Program-made: the position numbers and the translations under genes
The notes under the pieces: generated by a model
The model's database searches: none
What the model saw: the letters and a program-made list of their open reading frames with translations, nothing else
What the model was told of the DNA's origin: nothing
Source of the DNA: Chloroflexota bacterium
GTDB lineage: Bacteria; Chloroflexota; Anaerolineae; Ardenticatenales; Ardenticatenaceae
Length of the DNA stretch: 5,742 bases
Assembly (NCBI GenBank): GCA_003520455.1
Contig: DOUV01000806.1
Span: 1-5,742 of the forward strand
Direction: 5' to 3'
Shown here: positions 1 to 5,624 of the stretch, in pieces
Position numbering within the stretch: position 1 is the stretch's first letter
How the letters are laid out: the number at the start of each line of letters is the position of its first letter

Positions 1-279
1 TGGCTGCCGGCGGCCAGCTCGAGCCACCTACGTATGGACACCCAAGCGTTTAACGGACCGCGCACGCTGACCGTCCGCGTCAACGGCGAGCCAGTGCTGA
101 CGACGGCTGTCGGCGACCGCCAGACGATCACCACACCGCCGCTCACCCTGCGCCGCGGCCACAACACCATCGCCCTCGACCTCGCCGAGGGCTGCCAGCG
201 CCCGACCGACCTCGACCCCGCCTCGGGCGACGGACGTTGCCTGGGCCTTCTGGTCTACAGCCTGGCACTGACTCCATAA
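1..279 (+). CDS. 3' end of a gene; C-terminal beta-sandwich-like domain, probably of a membrane glycosyltransferase-type protein
   Basis: The frame is open from the first base and ends at TAA 277-279, so this is the last 92 codons of a gene that starts outside the window. The internal ATG at 34 is not needed as a start. The residues look like a small all-beta accessory domain: alternating hydrophobic strands (LTVRVNGEPVLTTAVG), then a PPLTLRRGHNTIALDL strand pair, then EGCQRP and GRCLGLLVYSLAL. The phrase 'VNG.. / L.L..G.N.I.L' is typical of carbohydrate-binding or jelly-roll-like domains. Two cysteines (EGC and GRC) could form a disulphide, which would suit an extracytoplasmic location. From memory, similar tails end ArnT/GT39-like membrane proteins of Chloroflexota, but the catalytic part cannot be seen, so the function is an inference. 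No membrane segment lies in the visible part. Confidence 0.7.
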   Translation, partial: WLPAASSSHLRMDTQAFNGPRTLTVRVNGEPVLTTAVGDRQTITTPPLTLRRGHNTIALDLAEGCQRPTDLDPASGDGRCLGLLVYSLALTP

Positions 280-317
280 CTCAGATTATTCCGACCGCGC
301 CGTCGGCCAACTACAGC

Positions 318-348
318 CCTCCCCTTCGGGCGAGGTAGACTCTCTACC
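318..348 (+). terminator. Two adjacent small hairpins after the first gene; weak terminator candidate
   Basis: CCTCCCC (318-324) and GGCGAGG (329-335) pair at six of seven positions around a TTCG tetraloop, a very stable RNA loop. Just after it, GGTAGA (334-339) and TCTACC (343-348) form a perfect 6-bp stem with a 3-nt loop, and the two stems share GG 334-335. They lie 39 bp after the stop of the first gene. There is no T-run afterwards (AAAAGG follows), so an ordinary intrinsic terminator is doubtful. Apart from these and the sites listed next, nothing else is recognisable in 280-500. Confidence 0.3.
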
Positions 349-379
349 AAAAGGTCGAGGCATCATCCCCCATGCGGTC

Positions 380-409
380 GTGGCAGGCGCGCCGCTGATC
401 CGGTATCCT
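380..409 (+). promoter_or_regulatory. Weak candidate promoter for the MFS transporter
   Basis: GTGGCA (380-385), an 18-bp spacer and TATCCT (404-409) each match four of six consensus positions of a sigma70-type promoter. The start point would fall near 416, which puts the first palindrome (412-426) over the start site and the second (447-467) in the leader. That arrangement supports the call more than the box quality does. No better -35/-10 pair was seen in 280-500. Confidence 0.25.
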
Positions 410-411
410 CG

Positions 412-426
412 ACCACGATTCGTGGT
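412..426. promoter_or_regulatory. 15-bp perfect palindrome, operator candidate
   Basis: ACCACGA and TCGTGGT are exact inverted copies flanking one central T (419). A perfect dyad of this size ahead of an exporter gene is typical of binding sites for dimeric repressors such as TetR or MarR types. No regulator gene is in the window. It lies about 75 bp upstream of the transporter start, at the predicted transcription start. It could instead act as an RNA hairpin, although a one-base loop argues for DNA recognition. Confidence 0.45.
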
Positions 427-446
427 TCGTTGTTCTGCGCGACGGA

Positions 447-467
447 CGCACGGAACTGTTCCGTGCG
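447..467. promoter_or_regulatory. 21-bp perfect palindrome, operator candidate
   Basis: CGCACGGAAC (447-456) and GTTCCGTGCG (458-467) are exact inverted copies around a central T (457). A perfect 10+1+10 dyad is very unlikely by chance in 220 bp. Its centre is 38 bp from that of the 412-426 palindrome, and both contain a CACG/CGTG core, but at different distances from the centre, so they need not bind the same protein. It lies 33 bp before the transporter start codon, between the predicted transcription start and the ribosome binding site, a good place for a repressor roadblock. Confidence 0.5.
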
Positions 468-500
468 GATCACGAATGAGACCACCGAAAGAGGATACCC

Positions 501-1880
501 ATGGAAAACAGTTCACTCCTGGAAGCAAACCTCGGGGAGGCTCCTTCAGTTCACGAGCAGACCAGCGGCGGCACGCGCCATGGCCCAGCGTTGCTGGAAG
601 TGCTGCGCGGGCGCAACTTCCGGCTGCTCTGGATCGGCGAGGCCATCTCGCTGCTGGGCGACCAGTTTCACCTGATCGTGCTGCCCTGGCTGGTGCTCCA
701 GTTGACCGGGAACGGCCTGGCGATGGGCACGGTTCTGGCCACCGCAGGGATCCCGCGCGCCCTCTTCATGCTGGTGGGCGGCGCGCTGACCGACCGCTTC
801 TCGCCGCGTGGCCTCATGCTCGGGTCGAATCTCCTTCGCCTGGGCCTGGTCGCCTTACTGGCGGCGCTGGTGTTCATGGGGCACATCAACCTGGGGATGC
901 TCTACCTGTTTGCCCTCACGTTCGGGTTGGTGGACGCCTTCTTCTACCCGGCGCAATCCTCGATTGTTCCGCAACTCGTGGAGGAAGAACACCTCCAGGC
1001 GGCCAATTCCCTCACGCAGGGAACAGCACAACTGAGCCTCTTCGCCGGCCCAGTGCTGGCGGGGGTGATGATCACACTATTGGACGGCGGCGCGCCGATC
1101 GCCGGGGAGGCCGTACCGGGCCTGTGGGGAATCGCCTTTGCGTTCGCCTTCGACGCCTTCACCTTCCTGGTGTCAGCTCTTACCCTCTGGCGGATCCGCA
1201 TAGACCGGCCCGAAGCACAGGTCGGAAAGGCCGACGGCGCCGGGGGCGTGCTGGCGTCAATCCGCGAGGGGTTGGACTACGTATGGAGCAACGCCGGGTT
1301 GCGCACCCTCTTCCTCGTCGTCGCGGCGATCAACCTTCTGGTGAACGGTCCCTTCGCCGTCGGTATCCCGGTGCTGGCCGATTCGCGCTTCGTGGGCGGC
1401 GCGGCGGCCTTCGGCATCATCATGTCGGCCTATGGCGGCGGCTCGCTGTTTGGTATCATCCTGGCAGGCGCGTTGCCCCCGCCCCCGTTACGGTACATGG
1501 CAACCGTGCTGCTGGCCATCACGAGTACGCTAGGGGTTGGCGTGGCAGTGCTCGGCTTCGTTGCCTCGACGCCGGCTGCGGCGCTCGACGCATTGCTCAT
1601 GGGCGCGGTCAACGGCTACGTCTTCATCCTGTTCATCACCTGGCTGCAGCGCCGGACCCCCCAAAAGATGCTGGGGCGGATGATGAGCCTGTTGATGTTC
1701 GCGGCTATCGGACTCAACCCCGTTTCCATGGCACTCTCCGGCGCCCTGGTGGAACTGAACGTCGTAGCGCTGTTTGTCGGAGCCGGCACCCTGATGGCCG
1801 TGATCACGCTCCTCTCGGCCTTTCACCCCAACGTGCGGGCGCTCGGGGTTGAGGCTGAGGTGAAACTGGCGAGCGCCTGA
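501..1880 (+). CDS. MFS transporter, DHA3 / EntS-like drug or siderophore exporter family
   Basis: This 459-residue protein is of normal length for a 12-helix major facilitator. After a polar N-terminal tail (1-33), LRGRNFRLLWIGEAISLLGDQ (35-55) is the usual opening of MFS_3/EntS/MefA-like exporters. The motif A loop is present as GGALTDRFSPRGLMLG (93-108) with D98 and R99. FYPAQSSIVPQL...AANSL...GPVLAGV (148-189) is the conserved helix 4-5 region of this branch. A second half with KMLGRMMSL (389-397) follows a cytoplasmic loop near 230-260. These proteins are proton-coupled inner-membrane exporters; the substrate (macrolide, siderophore or other small molecule) cannot be read from sequence. 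The start is ATG 501, preceded at 487-495 by GAAAGAGGA with good spacing. Two perfect palindromes upstream suggest inducible control. It appears to be a single-gene unit ending in a hairpin. Confidence 0.88.
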   Translation: MENSSLLEANLGEAPSVHEQTSGGTRHGPALLEVLRGRNFRLLWIGEAISLLGDQFHLIVLPWLVLQLTGNGLAMGTVLATAGIPRALFMLVGGALTDRFSPRGLMLGSNLLRLGLVALLAALVFMGHINLGMLYLFALTFGLVDAFFYPAQSSIVPQLVEEEHLQAANSLTQGTAQLSLFAGPVLAGVMITLLDGGAPIAGEAVPGLWGIAFAFAFDAFTFLVSALTLWRIRIDRPEAQVGKADGAGGVLASIREGLDYVWSNAGLRTLFLVVAAINLLVNGPFAVGIPVLADSRFVGGAAAFGIIMSAYGGGSLFGIILAGALPPPPLRYMATVLLAITSTLGVGVAVLGFVASTPAAALDALLMGAVNGYVFILFITWLQRRTPQKMLGRMMSLLMFAAIGLNPVSMALSGALVELNVVALFVGAGTLMAVITLLSAFHPNVRALGVEAEVKLASA

Positions 1881-1881
1881 T

Positions 1882-1907
1882 TGTCACCGCCCTGTCCAAT
1901 GGTGACA
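1882..1907 (+). repeat. Competing inverted repeat sharing the 5' arm of the post-MFS hairpin
   Basis: TGTCACC (1882-1888) and GGTGACA (1901-1907) are exact inverted copies, also with a 12-nt loop. The loop (1889-1900) consists of most of the 5' arm of the 15-bp stem, and the 3' arm starts at the last base of that stem's 5' arm. The two folds therefore cannot coexist. The larger fold is more stable, but the smaller one is transcribed first. Confidence 0.45.
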
Positions 1908-1928
1908 GCGCCTCATTGGACAGGGCGG
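1887..1928 (+). terminator. 15-bp perfect-stem hairpin directly after the transporter gene
   Basis: CCGCCCTGTCCAATG (1887-1901) and CATTGGACAGGGCGG (1914-1928) are exact inverted copies with a 12-nt loop, starting 6 bp after the TGA stop. The position and stability suggest a transcription terminator or a 3'-end stabiliser for the MFS mRNA. No T-run follows (GCCAACGAAACC comes next), so a standard Rho-independent terminator is not proven. The element might instead be a REP-like or other palindromic repeat; its genomic copy number is unknown. Confidence 0.55.
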
Positions 1929-2306
1929 GCCAACGAAACCGCAAGGGACGCAATGGGTGCGAAGACTTGCCTTGTTTTACCCAATGCCCGGGGCGACAGG
2001 CAGTACGTCCTTCACGAGCGCGGCGGTCGTCACGGCAGACCGGCCCATCGCCGCGATGGTGAACCATGTGATCTCACCACGCATCTCGCGGGATAGTTCC
2101 ATGAGGAGTAGGGCCGGTCTGAACCGCTAGAATACCAGTCAAGGCGTCGCCGGGGGCGGGTGATCGGAGACTTCTGAAGGCTTCCGAGACTTCGGCGGTC
2201 TGACTCCGCCAGATGCCCGGCGCGTTCGAAGTGCCGGGCAGGGTTGTCTCCAGAAAGAAGCGTAGCAGGCCTCTCCTCGCCACGCGCCCGAAAATCGGAC
2301 AAACGT
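1929..2306. other. Noncoding gap with scattered inverted repeats; no gene recognised
   Basis: No frame here gives a protein-like sequence, and open frames on the minus strand are arginine/serine-rich shadows that run into the chelatase gene. Structure seen: GCAATGGGT (1950-1958) against ACCCAATGC (1979-1987), eight of nine paired; CCATCG (2045-2050) against CGATGG (2054-2059); CGGT-CTGA-ACCG near 2115-2126; and TGCCCGGC (2214-2221) against GCCGGGCA (2233-2240), a perfect 8-bp stem around an 11-nt loop. A near-repeat of GAGACTTC occurs at about 2167 and 2186. I found no cobalamin-riboswitch B12 box (GCCACTG) and no tRNA. The stretch could hold a small RNA or be a decayed gene; nothing decides this. 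Confidence 0.4.
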
Positions 2307-2335
2307 TTGACGTGCAGGGGACTGCGCGGTATACT
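2307..2335 (+). promoter_or_regulatory. Strong sigma70-type promoter of the chelatase gene
   Basis: TTGACG (2307-2312) matches the -35 consensus at five of six positions, the spacer is exactly 17 bp, and TATACT (2330-2335) matches the -10 at five of six. Transcription should start near 2342, leaving a leader of only about 23 nt before ATG 2365. That leaves room for the ribosome binding site GAGGGAGAGAG (2348-2358) but none for a leader riboswitch. Any control must act at the promoter, further upstream or within the coding region. Confidence 0.75.
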
Positions 2336-2364
2336 CCTTCCGTGTCTGAGGGAGAGAGAATGCA

Positions 2365-4434
2365 ATGATACCAATTTTTCCGTTTACCGCGATAGTCGGC
2401 CAGAATAAGATGAAGCGGGCCCTGATCCTGAATGCTATCAGCACTCGAATTGGTGGCGTGCTGATCCGGGGTGAGCGGGGCACTGCCAAGAGTACCGCCG
2501 CGAGGGCGCTCGCCGCGCTCTTGCCCGAGATCGAGGTGGTTGCCGATTGCCCCTTCGGTTGCGATCCCGACCAACCCAACGTTTTGTGTGATTACTGCCA
2601 GGCGAGGGTGGAAAGCGGAGAGGTCCTGCCCGTTGCCTTCCGGCGCACTCGAGTGGTCGACCTCCCGGTGAGCGCGACCGAGGACCGTGTGGTCGGCACG
2701 CTCGATATCGAGCAGGCCATCAAGCACGGCGAGAAAAAGTTCGAGCCAGGTGTACTCGCCGCTGCGAACCGCGGCCTACTCTACGTGGACGAGGTCAACC
2801 TTCTCGATGACCACGTGGTTGACCTGCTGCTCGACTCGGCCGCGATGGGGGTCAACGTGGTCGAGCGCGAGGGAATCTCCTTCAGCCACCCGGCCCAGTT
2901 CATCCTCGTCGGCACGATGAACCCCGAGGAGGGTGAGCTCCGGCCCCAATTGCTCGACCGCTTTGGGCTGTGGGTCGAGATCCAGGGGATCACGGAGCCC
3001 GAGCAGCGCATGCAGATTCTAGAGCGGCGCATCACCTTCGAGTCCGACCCCGAGGGCTTTCTGGCCAGGTGGCGGCCGGAGGAGGAGAAACTCTCGCGCC
3101 AGATCGCCGAGGCTCGTCGGCGGCTGCCTGGCGTTACCTACAGCCCTGAGAATCTCTTCGCCATCGCTCAGTTGACCGCCGAGTTGGGCGTGGACGGTCA
3201 CCGCGCCGACATCACGATTCTGAAAGCGGCGCTGGCTCACGCCGCGCTGGCCGGGCGCCGGCGAATCAACGACGTCGATATTCTAACCGCTGCGGAGTTG
3301 GCGCTCCCACACCGGCTCAAGCGCCGCCCACTGCAGGGGAGCGAGCGCGAGATGCAGCAGCTTCACGAGCGGCTGGAGCAGGCACGCCGCGAGGCCGAGA
3401 AGCGCCAAAACGAGGAGCAAGATGACGGCGGCGTCGAGGCCCAAGAGCTAAAAAAAAACGATGAGCTGAGCAACGAGGAGTCTGAAGCCGAGGGCCAGTC
3501 CAGTGAAGAGTCGGCGGCCGACCTGGGCGAGGACGCCCGCCCGCGGCCACAGCAGGTCCCCGACCAGAGCAGCGACCATGCTGAGAACGGCCACGATCGA
3601 CAGGTTGCGGTCGGTGATCTTTTCAAAGTCAAGAAGCTGCAGACGAACCTGGACCGGCTCACTCGACGAATGGCCGGCAAGCGCTCCTTTACCCGCACCG
3701 AGCGCAAACGCGGCCGCTACATCAAAGCCCGTCCGGCTGGCGACCGGCTCGAGGACGTTGCCTTCGATGCCACTCTGCGCGCGGCCGCTCCCCAGCAGAT
3801 CCACCGTCAGGATAATCACCTGGCGCTCAAAATCCACAAGAGCGAGGTTCAGCGCAAGGTCCGGGTCCGGCGATCGGCCAATTTGGTGCTTTTCGTAGTG
3901 GATGCCTCCTGGAGTATGGCCGCCAGCGAGCGCATGGAGGCCACCAAGGGCGCGATCCTCTCGCTCTTGCTCGACGCCTATCAGAAGCGCGACGCGGTTG
4001 GGCTGGTGATTTTTCAGAAGGACAAGGCCCGGGTCATGTTACCGCCGACCAGCAGTGTTGAGTTGGCCCACAAGGCGCTGGCAGAGATCCCTGTGGGTGG
4101 GAAGACGCCGCTCTCCAGCGGGCTCTACACGGCATTCGAGATAATCGAGCGCGAGAAGCGGGCGAATCCCGAGGTCATGCCACTGATGATCTTGCTGACC
4201 GACGGCGCTGGCAACGTCAGCATGGGCAATATGCCTCCCCAGCAGGAGGCGATCAGGATCGCTGCCCTCTTCCGCGAGCAGCACATCCGCAGCGTCGTAA
4301 TCAACACTGAGCATGAAGCCTTCGACCGCGGTCTCGCGCAGAATCTCGCCGACGAGATGGGCGCGGAGTGCTTCACGCTCAAAGAGTTCTCGGTTGGCGC
4401 CCTCGAAGATGTCGTTCGCCAGCGGCTCAGGTAG
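2365..4434 (+). CDS. ChlI-ChlD fusion: AAA+/VWA subunit of a magnesium- or cobalt-chelatase
   Basis: This 689-residue protein is the ATP-driven motor and adaptor subunit of a class I chelatase, which inserts Mg2+ or Co2+ into a tetrapyrrole together with a large BchH- or CobN-type subunit. Residues 1-320 are a complete AAA+ domain: Walker A GERGTAKST (36-44, K42), Walker B LLYVDE (138-143), sensor 1 N186, arginine finger region RPQLLDRF (193-200) and sensor 2 R280. Inside it, C62, C66, C75 and C78 form a Cys4 cluster that may bind Zn or an Fe-S centre. Residues 325-415 are a charged Glu/Gln-rich linker. RGRY (449-452) and ATLRAAAPQQ (469-478) are family signatures. The VWA domain (505-689) has an intact MIDAS: DASWS (D513, S515, S517), T581 and D613. 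Trp replaces the usual Gly of DxSGS. The start is ATG 2365, behind a good Shine-Dalgarno sequence. Which metal it handles is not shown, and no large subunit is adjacent. A slippery A-run at 3450-3458 may yield a second, short product. Confidence 0.9.
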   Translation: MIPIFPFTAIVGQNKMKRALILNAISTRIGGVLIRGERGTAKSTAARALAALLPEIEVVADCPFGCDPDQPNVLCDYCQARVESGEVLPVAFRRTRVVDLPVSATEDRVVGTLDIEQAIKHGEKKFEPGVLAAANRGLLYVDEVNLLDDHVVDLLLDSAAMGVNVVEREGISFSHPAQFILVGTMNPEEGELRPQLLDRFGLWVEIQGITEPEQRMQILERRITFESDPEGFLARWRPEEEKLSRQIAEARRRLPGVTYSPENLFAIAQLTAELGVDGHRADITILKAALAHAALAGRRRINDVDILTAAELALPHRLKRRPLQGSEREMQQLHERLEQARREAEKRQNEEQDDGGVEAQELKKNDELSNEESEAEGQSSEESAADLGEDARPRPQQVPDQSSDHAENGHDRQVAVGDLFKVKKLQTNLDRLTRRMAGKRSFTRTERKRGRYIKARPAGDRLEDVAFDATLRAAAPQQIHRQDNHLALKIHKSEVQRKVRVRRSANLVLFVVDASWSMAASERMEATKGAILSLLLDAYQKRDAVGLVIFQKDKARVMLPPTSSVELAHKALAEIPVGGKTPLSSGLYTAFEIIEREKRANPEVMPLMILLTDGAGNVSMGNMPPQQEAIRIAALFREQHIRSVVINTEHEAFDRGLAQNLADEMGAECFTLKEFSVGALEDVVRQRLR
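3436..3469 (+). promoter_or_regulatory. Candidate programmed frameshift site between the AAA+ and VWA halves
   Basis: Nine consecutive A (3450-3458) are read in frame as CTA AAA AAA AAC. They contain the -1 slippery heptamers A_AAA_AAA (3450-3456) and A_AAA_AAC (3453-3459) in the correct phase. After a -1 shift the next codons are CGA then TGA (3462-3464), giving a protein of about 366 residues that consists of the AAA+ domain plus the start of the linker, the size of a free ChlI subunit. A +1 shift reads ATG AGC TGA (stop 3467-3469), so RNA-polymerase slippage would also truncate here. A Shine-Dalgarno-like GAGG (3436-3439) lies 10 nt before the A-run, the spacing of the dnaX stimulator, but it is short. 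No strong stem starts within 10 nt downstream; the nearest clear ones are GTCGG/CCGAC (3510-3522) and GGGCG/CGCCC (3525-3538). chlD genes with such signals have been reported; use of this one is an inference. Confidence 0.6.
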
Positions 4435-4472
4435 CCAGTAGCAAAGGTAGCAGGAACATGCGGTTGCACTGC

Positions 4473-4497
4473 ATGCCCCTTGCGGAAAGGGCTGCAT
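4473..4497 (+). terminator. Intergenic hairpin between the chelatase and glycosyltransferase genes
   Basis: ATGC plus CCCTT (4473-4481) pairs with AAGGG (4487-4491) and GCAT (4494-4497), a 9-bp stem with a 5-nt loop and a 2-nt CT bulge. It lies 39 bp after the chelatase stop and 9 bp before the GTG of the next gene. No T-run follows, so it could be an attenuating or processing structure rather than a full terminator. The 71-bp gap has no clear promoter of its own: TTGCAC (4464-4469) has no -10 at the right distance. Cotranscription of the two genes therefore remains possible. Confidence 0.35.
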
Positions 4498-4505
4498 AGG
4501 CAACT

Positions 4506-5624
4506 GTGCTGCCTGGCCTGGCACCTCCCCGATTCCCTGTGAGCAGACTCAATACCTGGAAACTCCTCCTGCTGGTCCTGGTGCTCTTTGTCGGCTGGCA
4601 GAGCGCCAATCTCGACGCCTTTGAGCCCGATTACGACGAAGGTGTCTACCTTTCCGAAGCCCGCCTTCTCCATGAGGGCTATACCCTCTACACCGAGATC
4701 AAATCCCCATCGCCGCCGCTCTTCATCTGGGGGCTGGCGACCAGCTTTGCAGTGGCCGGTCGGGCCGCGGTCGAACCGGCGCGGGTACTGATCGTACTCT
4801 CAGGCGCTATGGGCCTGGCGGCTCTTGTCGCCATCGGCCGGCGGCTGGTGCCGGCAGTGGGCGGTTTTGCCGGCCTCCTGGCGGTGACTCTGCTCGTGCT
4901 CTTCCCTCGTTGGTCCCTGTACGGTCGACTGGCCATGTCCGACATTCCCTCGCTCAGCTTCACTATGCTGGCAGTGGCGCTGGCGCTGCAATCGTGGCCG
5001 GATGGCCAGCGGCGCTGGCTGGGCCTGGCCGGCGCGGCGGCGGCGTTGGCTCTGTTGACCAAGATGCTGGCCACCTACGCAGTGCCGCTGCTCGCCCTGA
5101 TCGTGCTCCTCGGGCGCTGGCGGGATCGCGAGCGCCTCTCCTGGACAGCCTGGCTCCAGATCCTCCTGCTCGATGGACTGGTCACGCTGATCGGTTTCCT
5201 GGTCCCGGTTCTACTCATCCTTCCGTGGCTCGATGTACCGGCCGCCTACGAACTGCTCTTTCGGTTCCATTGGGAGGCCGGCCGCGCCTGGACCGATCCG
5301 CCGAATGCCCTGCGCCTGATGGCGATCTTTCTCGGTGAGCACGCCGGTTGGACCTTGCTGGCGCTGGTTGGATGGGCGTGGCTGGTGCGACGCCGGGCCT
5401 GGCGGTCGCTGGCGCTGCTCATCGGTTGGGCAGCCCTGGTGGTAGCGATGCTCTCGCAGCACGCGCCGCTCTGGGGGCACTTGCTACTCCCGCTGCTGCC
5501 GCCACGCTACGCCGCCTCATTCCTTGGGGTAATCTGCCCATCCATTCGGCGGGGCTTGCTCCGGGCACTCGAACCGGCAAGCCGCACCGCGGACCGACAG
5601 GCCGTCAGGGATGATTCGACGTGA
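4506..5624 (+). CDS. ArnT/GT39-like polytopic membrane glycosyltransferase, apparently truncated at the C-terminus
   Basis: The product has 372 residues and about ten hydrophobic segments, starting with WKLLLLVLVLFVGW (18-31). The first periplasmic loop has PDYDEGVYLSEARLLHEG (41-58), where acidic residues D42, D44 and E45 match the catalytic/metal region of GT39/GT83 enzymes, followed by SPSPPLFIW (67-75). YGRLAMSDIPSLSF (139-152) is the second family motif, with D146. HAPLWGHLLLPLLPP (319-333) normally precedes further membrane helices, but here the sequence turns polar (CPSIRRGLLRALEPASRTADRQ) and stops. Such proteins usually exceed 450 residues, so this is probably a truncated or recombined gene. 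They move a sugar from a polyprenyl-phosphate donor to an acceptor on the outer face of the membrane; donor and acceptor are unknown. The start is uncertain: GTG 4506 (weak ATAGG ahead) or GTG 4539, which would give a tighter N-terminus. Confidence 0.72.
   Translation: MLPGLAPPRFPVSRLNTWKLLLLVLVLFVGWQSANLDAFEPDYDEGVYLSEARLLHEGYTLYTEIKSPSPPLFIWGLATSFAVAGRAAVEPARVLIVLSGAMGLAALVAIGRRLVPAVGGFAGLLAVTLLVLFPRWSLYGRLAMSDIPSLSFTMLAVALALQSWPDGQRRWLGLAGAAAALALLTKMLATYAVPLLALIVLLGRWRDRERLSWTAWLQILLLDGLVTLIGFLVPVLLILPWLDVPAAYELLFRFHWEAGRAWTDPPNALRLMAIFLGEHAGWTLLALVGWAWLVRRRAWRSLALLIGWAALVVAMLSQHAPLWGHLLLPLLPPRYAASFLGVICPSIRRGLLRALEPASRTADRQAVRDDST

Noticed and set aside
447..467. LexA/SOS box in the 21-bp palindrome (GAAC...GTTC)
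   Set aside because: The halves GAAC and GTTC are separated by one base, not the four expected for the GAAC-N4-GTTC type of SOS box.
380..1852. A 490-codon open frame overlapping the transporter in another frame
   Set aside because: It is very rich in Arg, Gly and Pro with no membrane segments or motifs. It is the out-of-frame shadow of the MFS gene, which has a proper ribosome binding site and family motifs.
1881..2364. Cobalamin riboswitch ahead of the chelatase gene
   Set aside because: No B12 box (GCCACTG) or related conserved blocks were seen, and the predicted transcript leader is only about 23 nt long.
2074..2727. A 217-codon minus-strand open frame crossing the chelatase promoter and start
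   Set aside because: Its composition is not protein-like, it is antisense to the conserved Walker A and Cys4 region, and it would run through a strong opposing promoter.
3421..3700. The acidic linker A-run as a frameshift mutation (pseudogene)
   Set aside because: The reading frame is intact from 2365 to 4434, with all conserved motifs on both sides of the A-run, so the gene is not broken.
5503..5614. Simple frameshift repair of the glycosyltransferase tail
   Set aside because: Both other forward frames were read through this region: one stops at 5530 and the other gives a polar, Pro/Gly-rich sequence without membrane helices.
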